64,000 nt of DNA. It comes from Darksidea phi (lineage: Eukaryota > Ascomycota > Dothideomycetes > Pleosporales > Lentitheciaceae). Below, in pieces: positions 11,615 to 21,924 of the stretch (position 1 is the stretch's first letter; every line of letters begins with the position of its first letter). A program made the translations under genes and the position numbers. The notes under the pieces are model-generated. The model was given only the letters and a program-made list of their open reading frames with translations, made no database searches and was not told where the DNA came from. Location of the stretch: the NCBI GenBank assembly GCA_030770425.1, contig JASJFT010000183.1, forward strand, positions 29,002 through 93,001, given 5' to 3'.

Positions 11615-12804
11615 CTAGAATATCGCGACTGCGTTTGGTGGACTCGCGACGCCCCCCGGAACCTTGACCTCGTTAGCTGATCATGCTGTCAGTTTGCCGA
11701 CGGCGTGTTACCTTCAATGGCACGCTGGACACAAAACACGTATACCGTCCCAGTTCTTCAGCTTTCTGGCAAAGACGTTCCAAGTCAAACATTTCGCCGA
11801 TCATGACACCTTGCATTTGATTAGACCTCTCCTAAAGTCGGGTAAAGATGGGAAAATGAAGGAATACTTACCCCATCCAGCAAGCAGCCATTGATGTACG
11901 AGACCGCCGCCTTGCATTTCATCTTCCCAAGCTTCACCTTTCCAAATACCGCCTGGTACGTTATGTGGACCTACTAAGGGGCTCATTTCGAAGCTCGGCG
12001 CATCACTTCTTGGTTAGCTCTCTGCCCGAAAAGTTGTGTAAGGTAGTATGCTTACCCGGCCACTGCCACGAAGCCAGACTCCCATATCCACTGCACCACC
12101 TCCCTACTACTCTCCACGCCTAGGAATGCCGGCGGCTTTGTTGCTAGCTCCTTCCTCTCTTCCATCCCCAATTTCTCATAATCTCTTGTGAACCCGGTCC
12201 TCAGCAACAACAGATCGCCTTCCCTTGTTTCCACCCCTGTCTCTTTCAACATCTCCTTCAGCTCCTCTGCTTTGATGTAGTTCGCCCCTAATGCGTTCAC
12301 GTGCTGCCTCCCCTTCTTCTCCAACCACCGCGGATAATCCAAGATAACACCGCGCGTAGTAATCCCACCCGCATTCACGACCTTCTCGATCCCAATAACC
12401 CCACTCCTCTCGAGGTCCTCCTGCGTCCTGCCGCCGTAGAATTTCCCCGCTCGTTGGTACCCGTAGTGGCGGAAGCCGTCCCATTGACTACTGCTCTGTG
12501 TGTTGATGTTCAAGAAGTCGTCGTTCACGACCCTTTTGTTTCCGTTAGGATGTCTTCGAATTTCCATTTTCCAGTCGAATGCGGGCCGGTCGAAGGACGG
12601 AAAAGTGGGCAGGTTCAGAGACCAATCGAGTGATACACGCTCGCCAGTTTGTATCTCCCTAGCGGCTGACTTCACGACGGCAGGCGTAAGCATGTTAAGG
12701 GCGCCGAGTTCATCGTCTTTGCCGTAGAGACCCCATGCATTGCCTGCGGGACCGTTTTTGTCGAGCGGAAGTGAGGCGAATGGTGGGCGTGTCGGTGGCG
12801 ACAT
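11615..12804 (-). CDS. cyclase-family (kynurenine-formamidase-like) metal-dependent hydrolase
   Basis: Four exons on the minus strand, 12804-12056, 12005-11872, 11809-11712 and 11668-11615, give 344 residues. Frame and family similarity run through all three introns (50, 62 and 43 nt): VAVAG joins GDAPSFE, LLAGWG joins VMIGEMFDL, and SSVPLK joins VKVPGGVASPPNAVAIF at the C-terminus, a typical ending of the fungal branch of this family. The motif TQSSSQWDGFRHYG corresponds to the metal-site region, where bacterial relatives carry HxGTHxD. The substrate is unknown; bacterial relatives hydrolyse formylkynurenine or cyclic compounds. I chose the ATG at 12804 because the extra upstream codons lack an ATG. 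Confidence 0.85.
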
Positions 12805-13197
12805 GGTAGGCAGCGTATCAGGCAAATGGGGCCCTGATGTGGCAGAAGGAGAATAAGAAACGGGTGTACTGGGGATTGGCGTACCTGCATACCGTCAAGC
12901 GCGAACCTCGGCGATAATATACCTAAGCAGGGTTGAGGTGGGGTTGAGGCGGGGTCGCTCGTACACAGTGATTTTCAAAATGACACATCTCCAAACAGAT
13001 ATCATATTGTTGGTTTGCTTCTTGGACAAGTACAGAGATTCCGGTCGCTGTAGCGCATCACTGCGTCCTGTACGCATGTGCGCTGAGACGTTGTAAATGT
13101 AACCTGTGACGCGTAACGGACGCAATCGCGACTTGGGCAGGCCAAGCAACTACATGGCAACAACCACCTCGCCGGTTTCCTGGCAGACCATGATGCT
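12805..13197. other. intergenic region between cyclase gene and GYP1-like gene
   Basis: About 390 bp holding the promoter of the minus-strand cyclase gene and the 3' end of the GAP gene. I see no additional gene. Confidence 0.5.
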
Positions 13198-14690
13198 CTA
13201 GAAGTTCGGACCCATGCCTACTCCGCCGCCTGACTTTGATCCGGTGTTCTTCAAATGCGCGCTACTCCCTCGGAATAGACTTTGCCAGATAAACGCTTCA
13301 CTCAACAATAACTCGATATCTTTCTCGGTCCATTCCCGTGTTGGCAACGATTGCAAAAACATCATAATCTCTTGAAAGTCCATCTTCCGGAGCTGGTCAG
13401 ACCATTTGACAAGGAAGGCGGCGCACACGTAGAGGTGGAAGGAGGAAAAGCCGTCTTCTTCAGCCTAGTGTTTGTTAGTACTGAGGGGAGAGAGGGGTGA
13501 GAAGTGGACTTGTTACGCACCAAGTACGTATCCCACATCCGTATCGTGTTCTTGACGGATATCTCTCGCATAAGCAGACAGTTCATCCACCGGAAACTGA
13601 ATTGAATGAACTCAACTCCCTCGTTCTGTAGGTGCTTGGCCAAGCTGTCGTCTATCCTGGTGGTGAGGTCCCTCAGGCTAGCAACCTGGCGCTGGATACC
13701 CGGTTGCTGTGAGATGTAGTTATCTTGAATGCCATCGAGAAGCTTCGTCAGACACCAGAATGAGTCGGCTTCAACGGCATCCAGAACCTGTTTCGGAAGC
13801 TGCCCGGGATCCATGCCGAACTCAATGTCTGGGTCTGATATGTAGGCGCCAAGGAAGACCTGCCAGAATGGAGTGACGAGATCGTTGATGCCCTGCACGT
13901 AACCAGAGGCAGGATGCCGTATCGCCCAAACGTACAGTATCCGCTCTAATGATCTTTGTGTGGCTTCATAGCTGTAGAGGCCCAGATGTGGGTTCGTCCG
14001 CGGTACATCGATGCTGATTTGATGCCAGATGGCCTCGTCTAGGCCCCGACCGCGTCCGCGATTCAGCGAGGGGGACGAGGAAGCGCCCACAATACCAGCA
14101 GTGACTGAACCTGTGCTAACGCTTGTCCCTCGCTCGAAAGCTTGCCGCACCCCTTCCAAGTACTCTCTCCTCTTTCTCTGCAGTGCCGCCACTCTCCGCT
14201 CACTGCTTGTCGGTAGGTATCCGAGGAGGACCTGCCAGGCCATTGCGCGCACTTCAGACGGTATGCCTGACCATGCTGAATCTCGAAGCTCGGACAGCGG
14301 GATTGTGCTCGTTTGTAGTATGCGCTTAAACTTGTTGATGCGAGTTATGCGCGAGGAATGCTCTTCGATCTCCTTCGCGGTCGCGTTGGGAGCTACCGAC
14401 GGGTGCGATATCAGATGTAACGAGTTCGCGGGGTCACGGAGGATCTCCTGGTACTGCGGCCGAAGGATTTTGCCTTCCGTTTTCTTCGCGGTAGGGTAGT
14501 TGGGTATGCCCCTCTCTTCGGCAATATCGCCGCTGTCTATTGCGCGCCACGGTGTTGACGATGATGTTGAACCGTTTCTTGCCTTTGTTCCTCCCGGATC
14601 CCTGCCCTTCGTAGGTTCCTTCCGCCTTCCCTTTCTGCGCATGCTTGCTATACTGGGTAGTCCGAACTCGTCCTCGTCGTCCTCGAACAT
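13198..14690 (-). CDS. GYP1: TBC-domain Rab GTPase-activating protein, GYP1/TBC1D22-like
   Basis: TBC proteins speed GTP hydrolysis by Rab/Ypt GTPases; GYP1 acts on Ypt1 at the Golgi. Exons 14690-13521 and 13464-13198 are joined by a 56-nt intron (donor GTGCGT, branch TACTAAC), giving at least 478 residues. The arginine finger is in SIDVPRTNP and the glutamine finger in YVQGINDL, the two residues that drive catalysis. IPSEVRAMAWQVLLGYLP opens the domain, and WMNCLLMREIS with the spliced TYL-AEEDGFSSFHLYVCAAFL closes it. The acidic MFEDDEDEFGLP start is the first usable ATG, but the open frame continues upstream with good coding character (see 14691-15030), so the true protein is probably longer. 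Confidence 0.88.
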
Positions 14691-15030
14691 GATATCGCCA
14701 CCTTCTTCTTCGTCGTCGTTCCAGTCATGGTTTGTTTCGCGGAGGAAGCTGGTGTAGGTGCGTCTCGTAGGAGGAGGAGAGATGGTGTTTGGGGTGCGGC
14801 TTGTAGGGGCGCTGGACTCGCGACTGTGGCTAGCCGACGGCGGGGTTCGCGGACGGGAGCTGGTTCCGGAGACGTTCCTTCAGCAATCAGCTTGGCCGCA
14901 ACATAGAAGCACGGGGTGTATATACAGATTGTCGAACTTGAGTATGTCTGCATGCGAATAGGAAGCGCCGATGATCTTCTTGTTCTCGTACGGCTTCGAC
15001 GTGTTGGAGGTGGACCGCCAGAAGGGAGAT
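14691..15030 (-). other. probable 5' coding extension of the GYP1-like gene
   Basis: Upstream of 14690 the same frame stays open to 14877 and reads like the disordered N-terminus of fungal GYP1 (RRTYTSFLRETNHDW, then acidic residues). It starts after an AG preceded by a CTGAT branch. A 48-nt intron (14925-14878, donor GTATAT) would join it to an upstream segment containing SASPFWRSTSNTSK. No in-frame ATG is visible upstream, so a further small exon or a non-ATG start is required. A short plus-strand ORF (14971-15111, with a CPVC motif) overlaps the same DNA and is an alternative explanation for part of it. Confidence 0.5.
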
Positions 15031-15611
15031 GCTGATCTAGCGCTCACGGTCAATGCTTGTCCTGTGTGCCAGCGGGTGGAGCATGTGACATACGAGGAAC
15101 GGTCTACGTGAAGACAAGCATGGCGTTAGTGTGCTGCTTGCTGTGACGATTGCGGCTTGAATGCTACGGACCAACCTGCACCATTTCCTAGGGCAGCATA
15201 TTAGCAATCGCGTAGGCATGCTCAAGCACCGTATCCCGGCATACCTGCTGCTGCTTCTTGTTCGCCATCGTGGACGCAATCAGGATATTGAAGGCTGTCG
15301 CCCCGCCTGCTCGACCGCTGCTTCGACGTTCAGACAAACGCCGGCCGCGACGTGGACCGAGCCCGACACCAGCGCCCCTTTTGGACTAGCGTGTTTTTGT
15401 GTCTCCTCACTTCAAATGTTCGGCGTCAGGCTCTGTCTGTCTTCTGTCACCCGGCACGCCTTCACCCGACTTTCCCATCGCGCTCTTCTTGCCCGCGCAC
15501 TCTTTTCTGTCGCAGGACCCTTTAACAGCCCCTACCCGCGTGCCTTTTGAACTCAACTGAACACCTCCGACTACCCTCACCCTTTCCTTCTCTCACCCCC
15601 AGTAGATCGAG
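15031..15611. other. promoter/leader region between GYP1-like gene and HRP1
   Basis: The HRP1-proximal half (15400-15611) is rich in C and T, like other fungal leaders, and ends just before the HRP1 ATG. No additional gene is supported. Confidence 0.45.
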
Positions 15612-18600
15612 ATGGCCGACGACGCTTATGACGAGGACATCTTCGACGACCTGTCAGTAGTCTCTGCTCTCACGCGACTGCACGCTTTGCGCCTGAGCCT
15701 CCGCTAACAAAGGCCAGCTACGACGATGAGCCCGCTACGAAACCTGCGCCAGCCGCGGCCGTTGTGCAGACTGAGCCTGAGCCTATGAAGGCGCAACCGG
15801 TCGCCGAGTCCACCCAGGATGCCAACACCAACGCTGCACAGGTCGCACCCCCGGTTCAGGAGGAGATGAAGCAGGAGAGCAAGGAAGAGCACATGGGCGA
15901 CGCCTACATGGGTGGCTCCGGATGGAACGGCCGCGGCGGCGATGACGGCTACGGCCCCATCAATGTTAAGGAAGACGGGTAAGTCTTACTGCATGTGCAA
16001 GCAGTCCCTATACCCAGCCGGCGGGCAGCCGCCGGCTGTCGCACTAATTTTAGTTGTTCTTCAAGCGCATCGTGTTCCGTCAAGGCGACACAATAGTGGG
16101 AGAAGCATCCCCGTGGATAGATACAGTAGGAGTGGAGGTGTCTCGCCCGAGACGCATCGTTGCGGTACGCCCACAACGCGCATCGCCTTTGATCACATCA
16201 CCGGAGTACGACATCAAGATACAGTTCAGTCTGTCCTGCTGGTCAACTGCAAGTAGCGGCCGACTCTAGCTGCAGCATAGTTGAAGGCTGCGCGAAATCG
16301 GCCGCTGCTTTAAGATCATCTGTACTGCGAGGAAGATATACAAGGAAGCGGTGCAGGCGAACAGTCAAGAGGACAAAGGCACTTGAGGGTGCAGGGTACG
16401 CAGAACGATACACCGGGGGCTCTGGAGCTCGGTTAGTCTTTGGAGCGAACAGCGGACAGATATAGTCGTGCTCGCAGAGCATACCAAGTACATACAGCCA
16501 GTGGAAGAAGCTTGCCTAGGGTAGTCGACAGCTCTACTATATCAGATCGCCGGACAGCATCCTGGTGCGCGAGGATCGCAGCTCGCCACCACATTGGCAG
16601 CGCCTCATGTCGATATAAGCCTAGGTACTTGATAGCGCGTACCACTCGCGAGCTGAGGTAGTCCCAAGAGTGTCGGACCGCAAGTCCACGCTCGCCTCTA
16701 TAGCAGAACAGAGACGCTTCACTCGAGAAACATTTCTGTGCCTTTGCTGGGCTTGTCCCTCGATGCTGGAATGGAAATTAAATGGCTATTACGACCCGCA
16801 GCCCTGGTTTGGCGCCTGCCAGCTGCAAGGCGAGCCCGATACGTTCGGATGCGGCGCATCTAGCCGTTTGCCTTTCGACACCTCATTCGCTTGCCGCCCC
16901 GTTAAGCTACACACCACGGAAATATGCATATCAGGGGGCAAGGAACGCTGCATTAGAGCAGAAGGCAGCGTCACTCGCGCAATTTCCATTGCCTCAAATA
17001 GCAGTTGAGAGGATATGCAATTGCAAGTCACGTTTCCCCCTTCAGCCTGGGACTGTCAGTCAATATCAAACCATCGACACTCGCCCAAAACCACGACACT
17101 TTCCATCAATCTCGGCAACCTCGTCTTCGCCACGCCAAAGTGTTTCCAATATCATTGAAGATGTAGCAAGCATCAGGAGGGTTCTCAAATGGCTGTCCAC
17201 GGCTGCTTCATGCCTTGACTGAAGCGACGATGCAGCTGTACTGAGACACGTCGGCTTACCGACAACTACATGACGCAGGGTGTTGTGGGGTTGATGGGAA
17301 TAGAACGGGCCGGACACGCCTGATTGTATCTGATGATCCGGACAAATCACGATGCGCTTGAAGACCGGGCAAACTCTGACGGATCTTGGACGATTTTAAA
17401 ATATCTTGCTAACACGCCCATGTAGAAAGATGTTTATCGGCGGACTGAATTGGGAGACTACCGAAGGTAAGTTGTGGGCATCAATCGGTCAATGAGCGTA
17501 TTGATGTGCACCACTGCACCTCCTGCCCATATATTTTGCTAATTTGTGCGGATAGATTCTCTTAAAGATTATTTCTCACAGTTTGGAGAAGTTAGCGAGT
17601 GCACTGTCATGCGCGATGGTGCGACCGGTCGTTCCCGTGGCTTCGGCTTCCTGACGTTCAGGGACCCCAAGTGCGTCAATATCGTCATGGTCAAGGAACA
17701 TTATCTCGATGGCAAGATTGTTCGTCTTCTCTTTTCACCAACCCGGGCACGTGTCTAACAGTTGTAGATCGACCCCAAGCGAGCCATCCCCCGTGAGGAG
17801 CAAGAGCGAACTAGCAAGATCTTCGTTGGCGGTGTCAGCCAAGAGGCGACCGAGGAGGACTTCAAGAACTTCTTCAAGCAATTCGGCCGTGTGGTTGACG
17901 CGACGTTGATGATGGACAAGGACACCGGCAGGCCTCGTGGCTTTGGGTTCGTCACATTCGACGGCGACGCCGCAGTCGATGCCTGCCTCCAGGGCCCTCT
18001 TCAGATACTCGGCAAGCCTATCGAAGTGAAGCGTGCTCAGCCTCGTGGCAACATGCGAGAAGAGGAAGAGAATAAGAAATTTGGTCGTGGTGGAAAGTTT
18101 GGTAGTCGCGATAGCTTCGTAAAGTCCGACGGCGGTGGCTACGACGGAGGGCAGAATGCCAACCAGGGCGGGGCTAACGGCTCAATGACACCAGCTATGA
18201 TGGCGCAGTACTGGCAGCGCATGCAGGAGTACTTCCGCCAGATGCAACAGAACATTGCGGGGCAAGGCACCCCTATGCCGAACCCGATGATGGGGGGCAT
18301 GAACCCTGCCATGATGGGCATGATGCAGGGCATGGGCCAGGGCGCGGGTGGTCCGCAGATGGGTGGCATGAATCCTGGCATGATGGCCAACTTTGCCCCG
18401 TCGTTTGACCAGTCGCAGTTTAACGATCCGAACCAGGGTGGTGGCTACGGAGGCAATGCAGCCAACCAAGGCGGACCTCGCCCTGGCTACAACGCTCACG
18501 AGCAGATGGCCTTCGAGCAGCAGAAGTACCAGCAACAGGAGCAGCGCCGCATGCAGCAGTCAGCTGGCTATGGAGGTCAGGGTGGACCGACTAGCTGGGA

Positions 18601-18865
18601 GGGCATGTACGACGAAATTCCGCCGCCAACTGCGGTCCCCGCAGGCCCGGGGGCTCACCGTATGCATGGTGGCAGCAACTTCGGTGGTCATGGCGGCAAG
18701 AACAATCGCGCACGTCAAGGCTCCTCCGTCCCACCGAACGCACCGAATGCACCTGCGAATGCGCCCACCGGACCGAAGAATGCCGGCAAGCCCTATTCGA
18801 ACTATCGTGGTGGTGGCAGGAACCTTAACAACTTCCGCCACAATCCCTATGGTGGTCGCGGATAA
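15612..18865 (+). CDS. HRP1: HRP1/Nab4-type hnRNP, cleavage factor IB subunit
   Basis: HRP1 binds the efficiency element of pre-mRNA 3' ends, and helps position cleavage and polyadenylation and nuclear export. Five exons, 15612-15652, 15718-15978, 17426-17466, 17556-17719 and 17768-18865, give 534 residues. After an acidic N-terminus, RRM1 runs from [20 protein letters not shown] with RNP1 [10 protein letters not shown], and RRM2 from [16 protein letters not shown] with RNP1 [10 protein letters not shown]. The linker [19 protein letters not shown] is diagnostic and appears only after splicing. The C-terminal third is a low-complexity Met/Gly/Asn/Gln region ending in RGG-like repeats, prone to condensate formation. 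Introns 1, 3 and 4 are 65, 89 and 48 nt; intron 2 is 1447 nt and contains a probable insertion. Confidence 0.93.
16015..16038 (+). other. perfect GC-rich hairpin near the HRP1 intron-2 donor
   Basis: Two 10-base arms (16015-16024 and 16029-16038) are exact inverted copies around a 4-base loop GCAG. The hairpin starts 36 nt after the donor site. In the transcript it would be a very stable stem. Whether it affects splicing is unknown. Confidence 0.75.
16058..17364. mobile_element. putative non-autonomous DNA element with 17-bp terminal inverted repeats, in HRP1 intron
   Basis: The 17-bp sequence at 16058-16074 is an exact inverted copy of 17348-17364, and the two are 1273 bp apart. Similarity drops beyond the 17 bp. 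The interior has only short ORFs without domains, so no transposase is encoded. I could not find a clear target-site duplication next to the repeats, which is the main weakness. A MITE-like or deleted class II element is the simplest reading; an inverted duplication formed during repair is the alternative. Confidence 0.5.
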
Positions 18866-19983
18866 GCTGACCCAGAAGTACGACTAAACTTACGAGCCGT
18901 CGTACCTATTTCAGACTGTCTCCTGTATCCTGGTCGTCTTTGACCTCCTTTACTCTTACGGCGGCGGTTTTTCAACTGTCTATATCTCGGGGGTTGGCTA
19001 TTGTGGTTTTCACGGCCATCTTGTCTCCTCAGCTTCACTGGAGCATCTTTCCCTGGTCATGTGGGGCGGCGTTTGGGAGGGTTTCTGAAAAGATTTGCCA
19101 AATTTGGAGCGTGACGGGCAAGCGGATGATATGGTAATGGAGCTCTTCTGTACAGTAGCTACATGAATGCACACTTTTAATACATATGCAGTTCAATGTT
19201 GGTGATGTAGTCATTGCAGACGGGAATCTTTCTCGAAACTGAATTGTTTAGATGTGAGAGTACGAACGGAGAATGGAGCGATGGCCTGGCTCGCCAACCT
19301 CAATACATATGTATGGAGTTTGGTTAGGTGATAACGGTCGATGATAGGCTCCGTGAACTACCAAACCGTAGGAAGTGGTAGCATGCCATTCAATTGGCGT
19401 CACAAGCAATTAGATCAACGAAGGTCTACGTTAAAGTTTGTGGAGCACAACGGTGAAGGTATATATTGTACAGTATATTGTTTAAACGTTCATTGTGACG
19501 TTGTAGTGTGAACACTTGATTGTTATATCAGCTGACTAAATAGCGCTGACAAATCGTGGAACGTGCGCTTCTTGGCATCGGATCTTGTTCTTCAGACGCT
19601 CGGCTTTGTTCCCCTCCCCTTTCAACTCTCACACTCCACATTACACCACACCCACTACTCTGCCTTCGACACCAGCGCCTGCGCGTGCCCTTTTACGAGC
19701 GCAATACAGCAGACGTAACTTCAACTCTTACGGCCACTTTCAGAGCAACAGGAGGTACATCGCCACAAGCGCACGTCACGGTAACTTCACCTGGCGCTCT
19801 GGGAGCGTCGCTTGTCCTCTTCCCCTACATATACATAGCAATAAACTGGTTGCGTGTCTCGCACTCTCCTACGTCGTACTGCATCTCTACGACTGCGCTG
19901 CAGCTGCCCGACGTTTTGAGTGACCACTCCGGCGAGAGCCGTCTAACTCCGCCTCGCTAGGCCGCCTACAACAACACGCAACC
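18866..19983. other. HRP1 3' region and MPE1 promoter
   Basis: The first few hundred bases are T-rich and probably include the HRP1 3' untranslated region. The last 400 bp are C/T-rich and lead into the MPE1 start. No further gene is supported. Confidence 0.5.
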
Positions 19984-21924
19984 ATGTCGTCCTCAGTCTT
20001 TTACAAGTTCAAGAACTCTAAGGAACCCGAACGTATCGTCTTCGATGGCACCGGCATCTCCGTCTTCGAGCTCAAGCGCGAGATCATTACCGCTTCCGGT
20101 CTTGGCGATGGCACCGACTTCGACCTCCATCTGTACCCCGAAGATCAGCCCACGACCGAATATGACGACGACACAACCATCATCTCGCGATCGAGCACAG
20201 TCATCGCCGCCCGCCGACCCGCTGCTCGCGGCCAGGGCCGAGCCGCCCGCTATGTCTCAGGCCGCGCACCCGTGCGATCTATCAAAAAAGCAGAGGCGAA
20301 GCCCACCGTAGCCGCAGCAGGAGGCGCCGTCACTGAGCAGGACGCCGAAGCCGCTTTCCTAGCCGAGTCAGCCGAAGTCTGGAATGCGCAGAAAGAGTCT
20401 TTTGCGCATGCGAAGCCGATATTCCACAAGAAAAAGAACGTCAACGTTCCGGACCACCCGCCGCCGCCGGGTTACATTTGTTATCGTTGCCAGAAGAAGG
20501 GTCACTGGATTCAAGCATGCCCCACCAATGACGATCCCGACTTCAAGCCGATGGCTCGCGCCAAGCGCACTACCGGTATCCCCCGGTCCTTCCTTAAGAC
20601 AGTCGAGAAGCCGGTGGATGAGGAGGATGCTCGTGGCGTCATGTTGAACGCGGATGGCGAGTACGTGCAGGTCCTGACGGACAACAAGACCTGGCAGAAG
20701 TTTCAAGAGAAAGCAATTGCAACCAAGGCTCAAGCTGCGAACGCAGATGCCGCCAACAAGGAGGCTCGGGAACTGGGCTTCGAGTGTCCAATCGACAATC
20801 GTATGTTCGTGGATCCGGTGAAGACGCCTTGCTGCGGCAAGACGTACTGTCATGATTGCATTGAGAATGCACTGGCGGATAGGGATCTGGTTTGTCCGAA
20901 TTGCTCGACGGAGGGCGTTTTGATTGATGATCTCGCTGCGGATGAGGAGATGGTGCAGAAGATTAAGGCTTACGAGGCCGACAAGGCCAGGGAGAAACTG
21001 GAGAAGGAGCAGCAGGCACAGGAGGAAGCAAAGGCGGTTGCAACACACTCTAATAATGAAGAGAGTTCTGTTCCCCCTGCTGATGAGGAGGCAAAGGCTG
21101 TTGAGAACAATCGAGTTGGTTCAAAATCGCCCAAGCCGATTAACCGTAGTGTTACTCAGTTAACTGTCAATGCTAAATCTCCTCTGACCGTTGCAGCAAA
21201 TCCTATAGCTTCGCCAACCCCCGGTGCTGGCGGTAATAGCTCGGATACTGACACATCGACTACCTCTAAGAAGCGCAAGCAAGCTCCGACTGATATCATG
21301 CCGCCTACCGCCCCGAAGGCCATGCGCCAACAGAAAGAACAGCAAGCTCGTCAAGGAAAAGACCAGTCTTCTGTCGTAGATCAGATGGTCCGGGACCTGG
21401 AGGCCATGAAGCAGCAGCCGATGCCAGGAGCTCCCAAGGGTAACATGCCTACCAACCTGACTATGCCGAACAATCCGATGATGGGTATGCCACCGAATAT
21501 GAACGGCATGAATCCAATGACCCACATGAATGGCAGCGGCTATCCTCAGCAGATGAACAATGGCTGGAACGGCTACCAACAAGGATATCCGAACCAAATG
21601 GGTTTCAACCAACAAGGCTGGAACAACAGCTTTCAACCCAACAACATGGGCTACGGCAACATGCCCAATGGCATGCACGGCATGAACGGCTACGGTGGCG
21701 GCAACTGGAATCCTAATCAGAACCAGGGATTCCACAACAATATGGGCTGGCAGGGCCAAGGTCAGCACATGGGCCAGCTTGCCGGCAACTTCCCCAACCA
21801 ACAGCGTACCGTCTTCTCGGAGCAGCCTAACCAGCAGGATGCCTATGAGCGGAAGCCACTGAACCCTCACCGGAGCCAAAATAAGCACCGTAAGCATCGT
21901 CCGCAGGATTTCCATTATGTGTAG
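19984..21924 (+). CDS. MPE1: MPE1/RBBP6-type subunit of the cleavage and polyadenylation factor
   Basis: MPE1 is a zinc-knuckle and RING subunit of CPF, needed for pre-mRNA cleavage and polyadenylation and for sensing poly(A) signals. The single exon encodes 646 residues. The DWNN ubiquitin-like domain covers about residues 3-77 (VFYKFKNSKEPERIVFDGTG at the start). A CCHC knuckle follows near 166 (CYRCQKKGHWIQACP), then a RING/U-box-like segment near 267-307 (CPIDNRMFVDPVKTPCCG, YCHDCIENAL, CPNC). The C-terminal third is a Met/Asn/Gly/Gln low-complexity tail similar in composition to that of HRP1. It lies in tandem 1.1 kb downstream of HRP1, a factor of the same pathway. The start ATG follows an A/C-rich leader (caacc). 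Confidence 0.95.
   Translation: MSSSVFYKFKNSKEPERIVFDGTGISVFELKREIITASGLGDGTDFDLHLYPEDQPTTEYDDDTTIISRSSTVIAARRPAARGQGRAARYVSGRAPVRSIKKAEAKPTVAAAGGAVTEQDAEAAFLAESAEVWNAQKESFAHAKPIFHKKKNVNVPDHPPPPGYICYRCQKKGHWIQACPTNDDPDFKPMARAKRTTGIPRSFLKTVEKPVDEEDARGVMLNADGEYVQVLTDNKTWQKFQEKAIATKAQAANADAANKEARELGFECPIDNRMFVDPVKTPCCGKTYCHDCIENALADRDLVCPNCSTEGVLIDDLAADEEMVQKIKAYEADKAREKLEKEQQAQEEAKAVATHSNNEESSVPPADEEAKAVENNRVGSKSPKPINRSVTQLTVNAKSPLTVAANPIASPTPGAGGNSSDTDTSTTSKKRKQAPTDIMPPTAPKAMRQQKEQQARQGKDQSSVVDQMVRDLEAMKQQPMPGAPKGNMPTNLTMPNNPMMGMPPNMNGMNPMTHMNGSGYPQQMNNGWNGYQQGYPNQMGFNQQGWNNSFQPNNMGYGNMPNGMHGMNGYGGGNWNPNQNQGFHNNMGWQGQGQHMGQLAGNFPNQQRTVFSEQPNQQDAYERKPLNPHRSQNKHRKHRPQDFHYV

Larger units (their letters stand above)
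15979..17425 (+). other. oversized second intron of HRP1
   Basis: Donor GTAAGT at 15979 and acceptor TAG at 17425 (branch GCTAAC) restore the codon GGA and then KMFIGGL, so the borders are secure. At 1447 nt it is more than ten times longer than the other introns seen here. An internal CTAAT..TTTTAG ending at 16053 would make a normal 75-nt intron but breaks the reading frame. Most of the excess length lies between the inverted repeats at 16058 and 17364. Confidence 0.85.

Noticed and set aside
15037..15279. Minus-strand micro-exon gene (MANKKQQQ followed by very short exons)
   Set aside because: Splice-like signals allow a peptide of about 29 residues, but it needs a 12-nt exon or arbitrary joins and has no known family.
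16058..17364. Alternative coding exons inside the long HRP1 intron
   Set aside because: Short ORFs without domains, and the frame of HRP1 is restored exactly by splicing 15978 to 17426.
20368..21048. 226-codon Leu-rich minus-strand ORF
   Set aside because: Antisense to the MPE1 coding region, which has clear DWNN, zinc-knuckle and RING motifs.
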